NCBI RefSeq assembly: GCF_003024195.1 | Contig: NZ_KZ679060.1 | Span: 1 to 64,000 of the forward strand | From: Streptomyces dioscori | Lineage (GTDB): Bacteria > Actinomycetota > Actinomycetes > Streptomycetales > Streptomycetaceae | Direction of reading: 5' to 3' | Length of the DNA stretch: 64,000 nucleotides | Shown: positions 46,902 to 57,092 of the stretch, piece by piece | Position numbering within the stretch: position 1 is the stretch's first letter | How the letters are laid out: each line of letters starts with the position of its first letter | Position numbers and translations under genes: made by a program | The notes under the pieces: generated by a model | The model's input: the letters and a program-made list of their open reading frames with translations, nothing else | Databases searched by the model: none | What the model was told of the DNA's origin: nothing

Positions 46902-47570
46902 GTGAACAGGACCACGGCGTACGCGACCAGTTCGGGCATCGCGCTGCCCAAGCAGCCACCCGCTCCGGCCAGGGAGGCGTGCGACCCGCTGGTGACCCCC
47001 GTCGTCCGCGATCTGCGGGCGCGATCGGGCCACAGTCCGCACGGCCTGCGCTTCGGCGCGGCCGATCTGGTGGTGGTCACGGGGCTGCCGGGCAGTGGCA
47101 AATCGACCCTGATGCGCCGGGCGGTGACCGGCCGCCGCATCGACTCCCAGGACACCCGCGACCGCTGGGACGAGCGCCTGGCCCGTTTCCTGCCGTACGC
47201 GGTCTACCGCCCCCTCGTCCGCGCCGCGCACTACGCGGGCCTGCGCCGGGCCCTGCGCTCCGGGGAGGGCGTCGTCGTGCACGACTGCGGTACGCAGGCC
47301 TGGGTGCGCGACTGGCTCGCCCGGGACGCCCGCCGCCGCGGCGGCACCCTGCACCTGCTGCTCCTCGACGTCGATCCCGGCACGGCCCTCGACGGCCAGC
47401 GCGAGCGCGGCCGGGGCGTCTCCCGGTACGCGTTCGCGCGCCACCGCGGCGCGGTCGCCCGGCTGCTGCGCGCGGTGGAGAAGGGCGACCTCCCCGAGGG
47501 CTGCGGTTCCGCGGTGCTCGTCGACCGCGCCGCGGCGGACGTACTGCGCCGCATCGATTTCGGCGACTGA
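46902..47570 (+). CDS. AAA/P-loop ATPase, polynucleotide-kinase-like
   Basis: 222 residues. After ~50 variable residues, Walker A is canonical (VVTGLPGSGKSTLMRRAV) followed by RRIDSQDTRDRWDERLARFLPY, then a long helical segment and HDCGTQAWVRDWL. The layout is that of small AAA_33/zeta-toxin-like kinases, but the substrate is unknown. No antitoxin is obvious. GTG 46902 has GGGGAGGA about 10 nt upstream; ATG 46884 would add six residues. It lies divergently from the glycine riboswitch with about 180 nt between, so both promoters sit there. Confidence 0.82.
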   Translation: MNRTTAYATSSGIALPKQPPAPAREACDPLVTPVVRDLRARSGHSPHGLRFGAADLVVVTGLPGSGKSTLMRRAVTGRRIDSQDTRDRWDERLARFLPYAVYRPLVRAAHYAGLRRALRSGEGVVVHDCGTQAWVRDWLARDARRRGGTLHLLLLDVDPGTALDGQRERGRGVSRYAFARHRGAVARLLRAVEKGDLPEGCGSAVLVDRAAADVLRRIDFGD

Positions 47571-47620
47571 GGACGACTAACCTCGGCAGCCGCACACGGC
47601 GGTTGGAGCAGGCGGTAGAG

Positions 47621-48406
47621 ATGGACTTCCCGGCACAGGACATTCCGGCACACGCGCACCCTCACATGGGCTGGCCCGGCAACGAGTTGGAGGAGGTGCT
47701 CGCCGCCTCCCTGGGGCTCCCCCCGTCGCCCTCGACGGGGGCCCGGATCGTGGAGACCCTCGGGCGCAGCTTCATCTGGGTGCCGCTGCCGCAGGGGGGC
47801 GGCCCGCACAGCGGCCCGCTCGACCTGCCCACGATGGAGCTGGCCGGGCAGGCGTACGTGCCGGTCTTCACCTCGGAGCAGCAGTTCCGCCAGGTCGTCG
47901 GCGACCACATGGCGTACACGGTGGCGCCCGCCGTGGAGTTCGCGCGCGGGCTGCCGCCCCAGGCCGGCATCGTGCTGAACCCGGACGGCACGGTCGGGAT
48001 ACCGCTGCCCCCGGCCGCCGTCGCCGAGCTGTGCCGGGCCGGCCGGACCGAACTGGACGGGCCCGCGAGCGGCGGCCGGGTCCGGCTCTTCCAGCCCGAC
48101 TGGCAGGACGACCCGGTGGACTTCCTGGCCGCGGCCTCGGCGGAGTTCGAGGCGACCGGCCTGGTGGCGAGCGCCCGGCGTTGTCTGGCGAGCATCGAGG
48201 GCGGCGACACCGTGATGTTCGTCGGCGTGGAGGTGACCCACTGGGACGAGAACGCCCGCACCCTCCCCCTGGACGCCCTGGGCCGCGCCCTCGGCGGCGT
48301 CCCCCTGCCCCACCCGGTGAGCCTGGTCTTCCTGGACGTGGCCCAGGACCCGGTGGGCGACTGGCTGAGGGAAAAGGTCCGCCCGTTCTACACCCGGGCG
48401 TTCTGA
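47621..48406 (+). CDS. sseB: SseB family protein (enhanced serine sensitivity)
   Basis: 261 residues. The N-terminal SseB fold shows FIWVPLPQGGGPHSGPLDLP, YVPVFTSEQQFRQV and ILNPDGTVGIPL; the C-terminal half contains RLFQPDWQDDPVDFL and VFLDVAQDPVGDWLREKVRPFY. In E. coli, SseB overproduction sensitises to serine; the molecular role is unknown. The serine/glycine genes sdaA-glyA-gcv lie just upstream, which is a notable context. The next + gene is a second, diverged SseB-like protein. The ribosome-binding site before ATG 47621 is weak. Confidence 0.88.
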   Translation: MDFPAQDIPAHAHPHMGWPGNELEEVLAASLGLPPSPSTGARIVETLGRSFIWVPLPQGGGPHSGPLDLPTMELAGQAYVPVFTSEQQFRQVVGDHMAYTVAPAVEFARGLPPQAGIVLNPDGTVGIPLPPAAVAELCRAGRTELDGPASGGRVRLFQPDWQDDPVDFLAAASAEFEATGLVASARRCLASIEGGDTVMFVGVEVTHWDENARTLPLDALGRALGGVPLPHPVSLVFLDVAQDPVGDWLREKVRPFYTRAF

Positions 48407-48414
48407 CCCGATTC

Positions 48415-48540
48415 GAGGCTGCGCCCGTCAGGGCGCGCCTCGAAGGGGCGCGGGGCTGTTTCGATGTGCGGCTCCGCCGCGGGGCGCGGCCAGCCACACA
48501 CAACCCGCACCCGACGCATCACACACGGTCCCGAGCTCAA
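48415..48540. repeat. Dispersed Streptomyces-type intergenic element
   Basis: GC-rich element after sseB with short inverted repeats (GCGCCCGTCAGGGCGCG) and the GGGGCGCGGGG core also seen at 3611-3634. From memory, similar elements recur in many streptomycete intergenic regions. The following ~150 nt to 48692 hold no obvious gene. Confidence 0.55.
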
Positions 48541-48692
48541 AACACCAAACCCAGCGGAGCGCAACGGTGCTGTCGGGATCGCCACTTAAGCTGGTTTCAT
48601 GGCTCGGTCGGAGTGGTGCGATGTTCAAGTGAACGGGACACCTCATCGAACGGGACCGGTATGTCAGTGATGTCGCGAAGGGGCGGTAGAAG

Positions 48693-49484
48693 GTGAGCGC
48701 GTCGGGCACGGCCGCGGCCGGGCAGGTCGAGCACATGCTGCGCCAAGTGACGCCCGGGCGTTACGACGCCTACGAGGCGCTGCTGCGCGCCCTGGCGACC
48801 CCGCCGTCCGGTCAGGTGTGGATGCTGCTCTGGCACGGCCAGTCGGGCTCGCCCGACGCCCAGTACGGGAACATGGAGGTCGACGGTTTCGGCTACGCCC
48901 CCTGTGTGACCTCCGCCCAGGAGCTGTCGGCCAGCGGCTGGAACCGTTCGTACGAGGTGGTCGACGGGCTCGACGTGGCCCGCACCCTGTACCCCGACCA
49001 CTACGGCCTCTGGCTGAACCCGCACGCGCCGGGCGGCGGCGTCGGCATCCCCTGGCTCGATCTGCGGCGGATCGCCACCGGCCTGGAGCGGCAGCCCGCG
49101 GGCCCGCTGCGGCTGTCCGAACCGGCCATCGAGATCCCGCAGTTCTACGCCCTGCTCACGCAGAACGCGCACCGGACGGCCGCCGTCCGCTCGTTGCGCC
49201 GCGCCTGGGTGCAGCCCGCGCTCGGTGCCCCGTACCTCGCCATCGGGCTCGACGTGTACGACACCAGTCCGCCGGCCGTGGACTCGGTGCGGGCGATGAT
49301 GCAGCAGTCGATCGGCGCGGTGCCGGACGGGCTGCCGGTGTCCACCGTCGCGATGTCGGACGAGTACGACCCGGTGGCTCTGTGGCTGCGCGCCAACGCC
49401 CGGCCGTTCTACGACCGGGAGGCGCACGCGGCTCCCGTCCAGGCGCCGGCGGCGGGCGGTTACGGATTCCCCGGCACGTACTGA
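48693..49484 (+). CDS. Second SseB-family protein
   Basis: 263 residues with an SseB-like organisation: GQVWMLLWHGQSGSPDAQYGN, NRSYEVVDGLD, HYGLWLNPHAPGGGVGIPW, then a C-terminal half ending in ALWLRANARPFYDREAHA, parallel to the upstream SseB ending (WLREKVRPFYTRAF). It appears to be a diverged paralogue. GTG 48693 follows GAAGGGGCGG. Function unknown. A 383-nt gap separates it from the oligopeptide operon. Confidence 0.8.
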   Translation: MSASGTAAAGQVEHMLRQVTPGRYDAYEALLRALATPPSGQVWMLLWHGQSGSPDAQYGNMEVDGFGYAPCVTSAQELSASGWNRSYEVVDGLDVARTLYPDHYGLWLNPHAPGGGVGIPWLDLRRIATGLERQPAGPLRLSEPAIEIPQFYALLTQNAHRTAAVRSLRRAWVQPALGAPYLAIGLDVYDTSPPAVDSVRAMMQQSIGAVPDGLPVSTVAMSDEYDPVALWLRANARPFYDREAHAAPVQAPAAGGYGFPGTY

Positions 49485-49867
49485 GATGATCTGGAGGGAC
49501 ACGGTCCATCCAGCCGGATGGTCGTGATCCGTCAGGCGGAGTCCACCCAGTGGAGCATCCGCTCCCACACCCGTACCGCCACTGGGCGGAATGTCCTGAT
49601 CTACGCGGGTAAATGGGATGCGAGGCCCCTTTCGCCCCAAGTGTCATGTGTCCGACCCCCGTTACCCGGCGTTCGGATAACGGAACCCTCCTGACGGCAT
49701 CACGGTTGCGCATCCATTCGCCTTCAGGTCTGGCTTCAGATCACCGAGGCGTTGAAGACTCCCGGTCCAGGAGGTTTAAACCTCCTGATGTGTACGACGG
49801 ACTGATCACGCCGCTACAGCGGCAAGCGTGGGCCGGCTACCGCCGGTTGAGAGGGGTCCCTGCCACG
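49485..49867 (+). promoter_or_regulatory. Leader of the oligopeptide ABC operon with 20-bp perfect palindrome
   Basis: About 380 nt, no gene. At 49768-49787 lies a perfect 20-bp palindrome with central TTTAAA, which includes AGGAGGT. It could be an operator or a hairpin hiding a ribosome-binding site; a five-codon open frame (ATG 49788) follows at once. A direct promoter match was not found. Confidence 0.5.
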
Positions 49868-50881
49868 ATGACGGCACCATTGCACGAGCCGACGGCCGAA
49901 GCCGCGCCGAGCGCGGCCGAAGAGGCGGCGCTCGTTGCCGGCTCCGCCGAGGCGAAGGCGGTACAAGGACGTTCCCTCGGCCGCATCGCCTGGGAGCGCC
50001 TGAAGCGCGACAAGCTGGCCCTGGCGGGCGGCATGGTCGTGCTTCTGCTGATCCTGATCGCCCTGCTCGCGCCCGTGATCGCGAACCTGGTCGGACAGGA
50101 CCCCGAGACGCACCACGAGGACCTGATCGACCCGCTCTTCTCGACCCCCAAGGGGGCCTACGGCGGCATCAGCGGGGACCACCTCTTCGGTGTCGAACCC
50201 GTCAGCGGCCGCGACATCTTCGCCCGGATCGTCTACGGAGCCCGGATCTCCCTGCTGGTCGGCTTCCTGTCGGCCCTGGTGGCCGTGGTGCTCGGCACGA
50301 TCCTCGGCGTTCTCGCCGGCTTCTTCGGCGGCTGGGTCGACGCCGCCATCAGCCGTGTGATGGACGGCCTGCTGGCCTTCCCGCAGCTGCTCTTCATCAT
50401 CGCGCTGGTCTCGGTCATGCCGAACGAGATGCTGGGTCTGACCGGCACGGGTGTGCGCCTGTTCGTGATGATCCTGGTCATCGGCTTCTTCGGCTGGCCC
50501 TACGTCGGCCGTGTGGTCCGTGGCCAGACGCTCTCGCTGCGCGAACGCGAGTACGTGGAAGCCGCGCGCAGCCTCGGAGCCGGACGGTTCTACATCCTGT
50601 TCAAGGAGCTGCTGCCCAACCTGGTCGCGCCGATCATCGTCTACACGACGATGATGATCCCGACCAACATCCTCACCGAGGCGGCACTCAGCTTCCTGGG
50701 CGTCGGCGTCAAGCCGCCGACCGCCTCGTGGGGGCAGATGCTCTCCGCCGCGATCGACTACTACGAGTCGGATCCCATGTACATGGTGATCCCCGGTGTG
50801 GCGATCTTCATCACGGTGCTCTCCTTCAACCTCTTCGGTGACGGCGTGCGTGACGCGCTCGACCCGAAGGGCTCCCGCTGA
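49868..50881 (+). CDS. Oligopeptide ABC importer permease (DppC/OppC-like)
   Basis: 337-residue inner-membrane permease, first gene of the five-gene importer. The N-terminal ~50 residues are cytosolic and Ala/Glu-rich, then LAGGMVVLLLILIALLAPVI begins helix 1. The EAA-loop signature for the ATPase is visible (EYVEAARSLGAGRFYILFKELLPN). ATG 49868 (MTAPLHEP) was chosen over upstream in-frame codons because it lies just before the conserved region; GAGAGGGG lies about 12 nt away. Co-transcribed with the binding protein 61 nt downstream. Confidence 0.94.
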   Translation: MTAPLHEPTAEAAPSAAEEAALVAGSAEAKAVQGRSLGRIAWERLKRDKLALAGGMVVLLLILIALLAPVIANLVGQDPETHHEDLIDPLFSTPKGAYGGISGDHLFGVEPVSGRDIFARIVYGARISLLVGFLSALVAVVLGTILGVLAGFFGGWVDAAISRVMDGLLAFPQLLFIIALVSVMPNEMLGLTGTGVRLFVMILVIGFFGWPYVGRVVRGQTLSLREREYVEAARSLGAGRFYILFKELLPNLVAPIIVYTTMMIPTNILTEAALSFLGVGVKPPTASWGQMLSAAIDYYESDPMYMVIPGVAIFITVLSFNLFGDGVRDALDPKGSR

Positions 50882-50898
50882 ACTGCCGTACCCCCATG

Positions 50899-50921
50899 GG
50901 CCCGTCATCTGTCGACGGGCC
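50899..50921 (+). other. Intercistronic stem-loop before the binding-protein gene
   Basis: An 8-bp inverted repeat (GGCCCGTC and GACGGGCC) with a 7-nt loop between the permease and the binding-protein gene. With the hairpin after that gene (52796-52826) it may protect and so raise the binding-protein mRNA. Confidence 0.6.
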
Positions 50922-50942
50922 GCTACATATCGGAGGATCCGA

Positions 50943-52733
50943 GTGAGTACCCAACGCACCACAGGGCGGCGCAAGCAGGCCGTGGCCGCCGCAGCCGTGG
51001 TCGCTGCACTGCTGTCCACGGCGGCGTGCGGCGGCGGCAACGACGACGACGGGGGCGGTTCGAAGACCGGCGCGGCCGGCTTCGACGCCGCGAACAACAA
51101 GGTCGCCCAGGCCTCCCTCGCCAAGAAGGGCGGCACGCTCAAGTTCGCGGGCGCCCAGGATGCCGACTCGTGGGACACCACCCGCGGTTACTACGGCTTC
51201 ATGTGGAACTTCTCGCGGTACTACAGCCGCCAGCTGGTCACCAACGCGACCGCGCCGGGCGCCGACGGTGCCAAGGTCACGCCGGACCTCGCCACCGCGG
51301 CCGCGAAGGTCTCGGACGACGGCAAGACCTACACGTACACGCTGCGTGACGGGTCGACCTGGGAGGATGGCAAGCCCATCACCTCCAAGGACGTCAAGTA
51401 CGGCATCGAGCGCGCGTGGGCGCAGGACGTGCTCTCCGGCGGTCCGATCTACCTTCAGCAGGTCCTGGACCCGAAGAAGGAGTACAAGGGCCCGTACAAG
51501 GACAAGTCCGCGGACAAGCTCGGTCTGAAGGCCATCGAGACGCCCGACGACAAGACCATCATCTTCAAGCTGCCCGAGGCGAACTCGGACTTCGAGGAGA
51601 TGCTCGCGCTGACCTCGGCGTCCCCGGTCCGCCAGGACAAGGACACCAAGTCCAAGTACGGCCTGAAGCCGTTCTCGTCCGGCCCGTACAAGTTCCAGTC
51701 GTACACGCCGAGCAAGGGCATCGTGCTCGTCCGCAACACCGAGTGGAAGGCGTCCTCGGACCCGGTCCGCAAGGCGTACCCGGACAAGATCACGGTCGAC
51801 TTCTTCACCAACGCCAATGACATGGACCAGCGTCTGATCAAGGGCGACTACGACCTGGACATCGGCCAGACCGGTCTCTCCCCGCAGGGCCGCACCACCG
51901 CCCTGAAGGAGCACAAGGACAACCTGGACAACCCGGTCTCCGGCTACATCCGCTACGCGGTCTTCCCGCAGAGCGTCAAGCCGTTCGACAACGAGCACTG
52001 CCGCAAGGCCGTGATCTACGGTGCCGACCACCAGTCGCTCCAGACCGCTCGTGGCGGCCCGGTCGCCGGTGGCGACATCGGTACCAACATGCTGCCGCCG
52101 TCGGTCCCGGGCTCCGAGGGCCAGAAGTACGACCCGTACGAGCTGGCGACGGCGAACAAGACCGGCAACGTCGCGAAGGCCAAGGAAGAGCTCAAGGCCT
52201 GCGGCAAGCCGAACGGTTTCAAGACCACCGTCGCGGTCCGTAACAACAAGCCGGTCGAGGTTGCCACCGCCGAGTCCCTCCAGGCCTCGCTGAAGAAGGT
52301 CGGCATCACGCTGGAGATCGACCAGTTCGACGGTGCCCAGACCACCGGCATCATCGGTAGCCCCGAGAACGTGAAGAAGAAGGGCTACGGCATCATCATC
52401 ATGGGCTGGGGTCCGGACTTCCCCAGCGTCCAGGGTTACGGCCTGCCCCTGTGGAGCGGCGACTACATCCTTGAGAGCGGCAACAACAACTTCGCCCTGA
52501 TCAAGGACAAGACGATCGACGGACTCTTTGACAGCTACACCAAGGAGCTCGACGCCACGAAGAAGGCCGAGATCTCCACGGAGATCAACCACAAGGTCAT
52601 GGAGGGCGGTTTCTACCTGCCCTTCGTCTTCGAGAAGTTCATCAACTGGCGTTCGAACCGTCTGGCGAACGTCTACACCACCGACGGTTACAGCGGTCAG
52701 TACGACTTCGTCAACCTCGGCCTGAAGAAGTAA
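50943..52733 (+). CDS. Extracellular solute-binding lipoprotein, SBP family 5 (oligopeptide)
   Basis: 596-residue membrane-anchored binding protein. The signal peptide ends in lipobox STAAC (C29), followed by a Gly/Asp linker. The family-5 fold is marked by KYGIERAWAQDV, FKLPEANSDFEEML, SSGPYKFQSYTPSKGI and RKAVIYGADHQSLQ. The GTG 50943 start has GGAGG 7 nt upstream. It supplies peptides to the two permeases and two ATPases of this operon. The peptide preference cannot be told. Possible roles are nutrition or uptake of extracellular signals. Confidence 0.95.
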   Translation: MSTQRTTGRRKQAVAAAAVVAALLSTAACGGGNDDDGGGSKTGAAGFDAANNKVAQASLAKKGGTLKFAGAQDADSWDTTRGYYGFMWNFSRYYSRQLVTNATAPGADGAKVTPDLATAAAKVSDDGKTYTYTLRDGSTWEDGKPITSKDVKYGIERAWAQDVLSGGPIYLQQVLDPKKEYKGPYKDKSADKLGLKAIETPDDKTIIFKLPEANSDFEEMLALTSASPVRQDKDTKSKYGLKPFSSGPYKFQSYTPSKGIVLVRNTEWKASSDPVRKAYPDKITVDFFTNANDMDQRLIKGDYDLDIGQTGLSPQGRTTALKEHKDNLDNPVSGYIRYAVFPQSVKPFDNEHCRKAVIYGADHQSLQTARGGPVAGGDIGTNMLPPSVPGSEGQKYDPYELATANKTGNVAKAKEELKACGKPNGFKTTVAVRNNKPVEVATAESLQASLKKVGITLEIDQFDGAQTTGIIGSPENVKKKGYGIIIMGWGPDFPSVQGYGLPLWSGDYILESGNNNFALIKDKTIDGLFDSYTKELDATKKAEISTEINHKVMEGGFYLPFVFEKFINWRSNRLANVYTTDGYSGQYDFVNLGLKK

Positions 52734-52795
52734 CACCGACCGGCGCACCCGCCATACGGCACGAAAGGCAGGTGAAGGCCGGCGCGGCGTGACCC

Positions 52796-52826
52796 GCGGG
52801 CCACCGGAAGACCTCCGGTGGCCCGC
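52796..52826 (+). terminator. Stem-loop after the binding-protein gene (attenuator-like)
   Basis: Perfect 12-bp inverted repeat (52796-52807 and 52815-52826) with a 7-nt loop, 62 nt past the binding-protein stop and just before the next permease. It probably ends part of the transcripts, giving more binding protein than transporter. Confidence 0.75.
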
Positions 52827-52850
52827 GGCACCGCCGCCGGGCCGAGAGCA

Positions 52851-53849
52851 GTGCTCGCATACCTCATCAGGCGGCTCTTCGCCGCCGCAGTGATGCTGGT
52901 GGTCATCATTCTGGTGGTCTTCGGCATCTTCTTCCTCGTCCCCCGCTGGGCGGGCGTGGACCCGGCCACGATGTTCGTCGGCAAGCAGGCGGACCCTGCG
53001 GCCATCGAGGCCGTGCGGCAGAAGCTCGGTCTGGCAGACCCGATCTTCGCCCAGGTCTGGGAGTTCTTCAAAGGCATCTTCGTAGGCCGTACGTACTCAA
53101 GTGGCGGCGACGTCACGGACTGTGCTGCTCCCTGCTTCGGCTACTCCTTCAAGAGCGAGCAGGCCATCTGGCCGGTGCTCACCGACCGCTTCCCAGTGAC
53201 CCTGGCTCTCGCGCTCGGTGCCGCCTTCCTGTGGCTGCTCTTCGGTGTGGCGGCGGGTGTGCTCTCCGCGCTCAAGCGCGGATCCCTCTGGGACCGCGGT
53301 GCGATGATCGTCGCCCTCGGCGGTGTCTCGCTCCCCATCTACTTCACCGGCATGCTGTCGCTGGCGATCTTCAGTTACGGACTCGGCTGGATCGACGGCC
53401 GGTACGTGCCCCTCGCGGAGAGTTTCACCGGCTGGCTCGGCGGCATGATCCTCCCCTGGGTCACGCTGGCCTTCCTGTACGCCGCGATGTACGCCCGCAT
53501 CACCAGAGCCACCATGCTGGAGGTCCTGGGAGAGGACTACATCCGTACGGCCCGCGCCAAGGGCCTGACCGAACCCGTCGTCATCGGAAAGCACGCGATG
53601 CGTTCCACGATGACGCCGATCCTCACCATGCTCGGCATGGACCTCGGCGCGCTGATCGGTGGCGCGATCCTCACCGAGACCACCTTCAGTCTTCCGGGCC
53701 TCGGCGGCGCCGTCCTTCAGGCGATCCGGGACAAGGACCTGCCCGTCATCCTGGGCGTCACGCTGATCACCTCGCTCGCGGTGATCATCGCGAACCTGCT
53801 GGTGGACCTGCTGTACGCCGTGATCGACCCCCGAGTGAGGCTCTCATGA
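52851..53849 (+). CDS. Oligopeptide ABC importer permease (DppB/OppB-like)
   Basis: 332 residues, multi-pass membrane permease. Starts MLAYLIRRLFAAAVMLVVIILVVFGIFF; the EAA loop reads EDYIRTARAKGLTEPVVIGKHAMR. An extracellular insertion with two or three Cys (DCAAPCFGYSF, about 85-95) is present. GTG 52851 is preferred to GTG 52818, which lies inside the hairpin. The stop overlaps the next gene (ATGA). Confidence 0.94.
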   Translation: MLAYLIRRLFAAAVMLVVIILVVFGIFFLVPRWAGVDPATMFVGKQADPAAIEAVRQKLGLADPIFAQVWEFFKGIFVGRTYSSGGDVTDCAAPCFGYSFKSEQAIWPVLTDRFPVTLALALGAAFLWLLFGVAAGVLSALKRGSLWDRGAMIVALGGVSLPIYFTGMLSLAIFSYGLGWIDGRYVPLAESFTGWLGGMILPWVTLAFLYAAMYARITRATMLEVLGEDYIRTARAKGLTEPVVIGKHAMRSTMTPILTMLGMDLGALIGGAILTETTFSLPGLGGAVLQAIRDKDLPVILGVTLITSLAVIIANLLVDLLYAVIDPRVRLS

Positions 53850-54939
53850 CCGAACTCAGCAAGAGCGGAGCCGCCGTGGGGGAGCCCGTCAAGGACTCGC
53901 CCGCGCCCTCCGCCTTCCTCGAAGTCCGCGACCTCAAGGTGCACTTCCCGACCGACGACGGACTGGTCAAGTCCGTCGACGGGCTCAGCTTCACGCTGGA
54001 GAAGGGCAAGACCCTCGGCATCGTGGGCGAGTCGGGTTCGGGCAAGTCGGTGACCTCGCTCGGCATCATGGGCCTGCACACGGCCGGCCAGTACGGCAAG
54101 CGCAAGGCGCAGATCTCCGGCGAGATCTGGCTGGACGGCACGGAACTGCTCACCGCCGACCCCGACCACGTGCGCAAGCTGCGTGGCCGCGAGATGGCGA
54201 TGATCTTCCAGGACCCGCTGTCGGCGCTGCACCCGTACTACACGATCGGTCAGCAGATCGTGGAGGCCTACCGGATCCACCACAAGGTCGACAAGAAGAC
54301 GGCCCGCAGGCGGGCCGTCGAGATGCTCGACCGTGTCGGCATCCCGCAGCCGGACAAGCGCGTCGACAGCTACCCGCACGAGTTCTCGGGCGGTATGCGC
54401 CAGCGCGCGATGATCGCGATGTCGCTGGTCAACAACCCCGAGCTGCTGATCGCGGACGAGCCGACGACCGCCCTGGACGTGACCGTCCAGGCGCAGATCC
54501 TCGACCTCATCCGGGACCTGCAGAAGGAGTTCGGCTCCGCGGTCATCGTCATCACCCACGACCTGGGCGTCGTCGCCGAACTCTCCGACGACATCCTGGT
54601 GATGTACGGCGGCCGCTGCATCGAGCGGGGTCCGGCCGAGAAGGTCTTCTACGAGCCCAAGCACCCCTACACCTGGGGTCTGCTGGGTTCGATGCCGCGG
54701 CTCGACCGTGAGCAGACCGAGCGGCTGATCCCGGTCAAGGGCTCCCCGCCCTCGCTGATCAACCTCCCGACGGGCTGCGCCTTCAACCCGCGCTGCTCGT
54801 ACGCGGACGTACCCAAGGACAACGTCACCCGCACGGTCCGTCCGGAGCTGGCCCAGGTCGGCAGCCAGCACTGGGCCGCCTGTCACATGACACCGGAGCA
54901 GCGGGAACGGATCTGGACCGAAGAGATTGCGCCGAAGCT

Positions 54940-54943
<4 letters not shown>
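53846..54943 (+). CDS. Oligopeptide ABC importer ATPase (DppD/OppD-like)
   Basis: 365-residue cytosolic ATPase. Walker A GESGSGKS, signature FSGGMRQRAM, Walker B LLIADEPTTALD and H-loop ITHDLGVV are all canonical. The C-terminal oligopeptide-type domain (GSPPSLINLPTGCAFNPRC) contains the Cys residues that in related ATPases ligate an iron-sulfur cluster. ATG 53846 overlaps the permease stop by 4 nt and its own stop overlaps the next gene. Confidence 0.96.
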
Positions 54944-56202
<1,259 letters not shown>

Positions 56203-56211
<9 letters not shown>

Positions 56212-56256
56212 GAGCAGCAAGAGAAGTAAGCGCAGCAGGAGAAGTAAGTGCCGTAA
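56203..56256 (+). repeat. Three 18-bp tandem repeats around the dppF-like stop codon
   Basis: Units begin at 56203, 56221 and 56239, each with GAGAAGTAAG at its start and a diverging 3' half. The first contains the stop codon TAA (56209-56211) and the others repeat it. Compare the 18-bp tandem duplication at 11413-11448, which also spans a stop codon. Confidence 0.85.
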
Positions 56257-56275
56257 GTAAGGCACGTAACACCGA

Positions 56276-56304
56276 GCCCCCGCCTTGCAATGTAAGGCGG
56301 GGGC
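56276..56304 (+). terminator. Stem-loop terminator of the oligopeptide operon
   Basis: 11-bp inverted repeat (56276-56286 and 56294-56304) with a 7-nt loop, 65 nt past the last gene of the operon. Confidence 0.85.
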
Positions 56305-56328
56305 TGTGTGCTGGGTGAGAATACAGAG

Positions 56329-56991
56329 GTGCTCCAGCAACTCTTCACGCCCTCCGTCCAGCACACGCTGGAACTCGTCGGCATCTTCTTCTTCGCGATC
56401 TCCGGCGCGCTGCTGGCCGTGCGCAAGAACTTCGACGTCTTCGGCATGGCCGTCCTCGCGGAGGTCACCGCGCTGGGCGGCGGCCTGTTCCGGGACCTGA
56501 TCATCGGCGCGGTGCCGCCCGCGGCCTTCACGGACCTCGGGTACTTCCTCACCCCGCTCCTCGCCACCCTGCTCGTCTTCTTCCTGCACCCCGAGGTGGA
56601 ACGGATCCAGCTGGGGGTGAACGTCTTCGACGCGGCCGGCCTCGGCCTCTTCTGCGTCTCCGGCACGACGAAGGCGTACGAGTACGGGCTCGGCCTCACC
56701 GCCTCCGCGACCCTCGGCCTCGCCACGGCGGTCGGCGGCGGTGTGCTGCGGGACGTCCTCGCCAACGAGGTGCCGTCGCTGCTCCGCTGGGACCGCGACC
56801 TGTACGCGGTGCCCGCCATCGTCGGCGCCTCGATGGTCGTCCTGTGCATCCGCTACGACGTGCTGAGCCCGTTCACCTCGGGACTCGCGGTCGTCACCGC
56901 CTTCGCGCTGCGGCTGCTCGCGATGCGCTTCCACTGGCGCGCGCCCCGGGCGTGGCACCGGCGCTCGACGGCGGTGGAGGTACCGGAGTGA
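56329..56991 (+). CDS. Trimeric intracellular cation channel family (TRIC/UPF0126-like) membrane protein
   Basis: 220 residues with seven membrane segments in two repeated halves. Each half has the GG motif of the family (ALGGGLFRDLIIG and AVGGGVLRDVLANEVP). The KNFDVFGMAVLAEVTA segment is characteristic. Bacterial members conduct potassium or related cations, but physiological roles are uncertain. GTG 56329 (MLQQLFTP) was preferred over GTG 56308, as homologues recalled begin near there; the difference is seven residues. It follows a terminator, so it has its own promoter. Confidence 0.88.
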   Translation: MLQQLFTPSVQHTLELVGIFFFAISGALLAVRKNFDVFGMAVLAEVTALGGGLFRDLIIGAVPPAAFTDLGYFLTPLLATLLVFFLHPEVERIQLGVNVFDAAGLGLFCVSGTTKAYEYGLGLTASATLGLATAVGGGVLRDVLANEVPSLLRWDRDLYAVPAIVGASMVVLCIRYDVLSPFTSGLAVVTAFALRLLAMRFHWRAPRAWHRRSTAVEVPE

Positions 56992-57092
56992 GCCGGCCCG
57001 GGTGCCGAGTGAGTCGGACCCGAGGTCATGTGTTCATGTGATCGCAACGGGAAAAGCTACCGCTTAGTAATCACCTGTTGTACCGTTCATCC

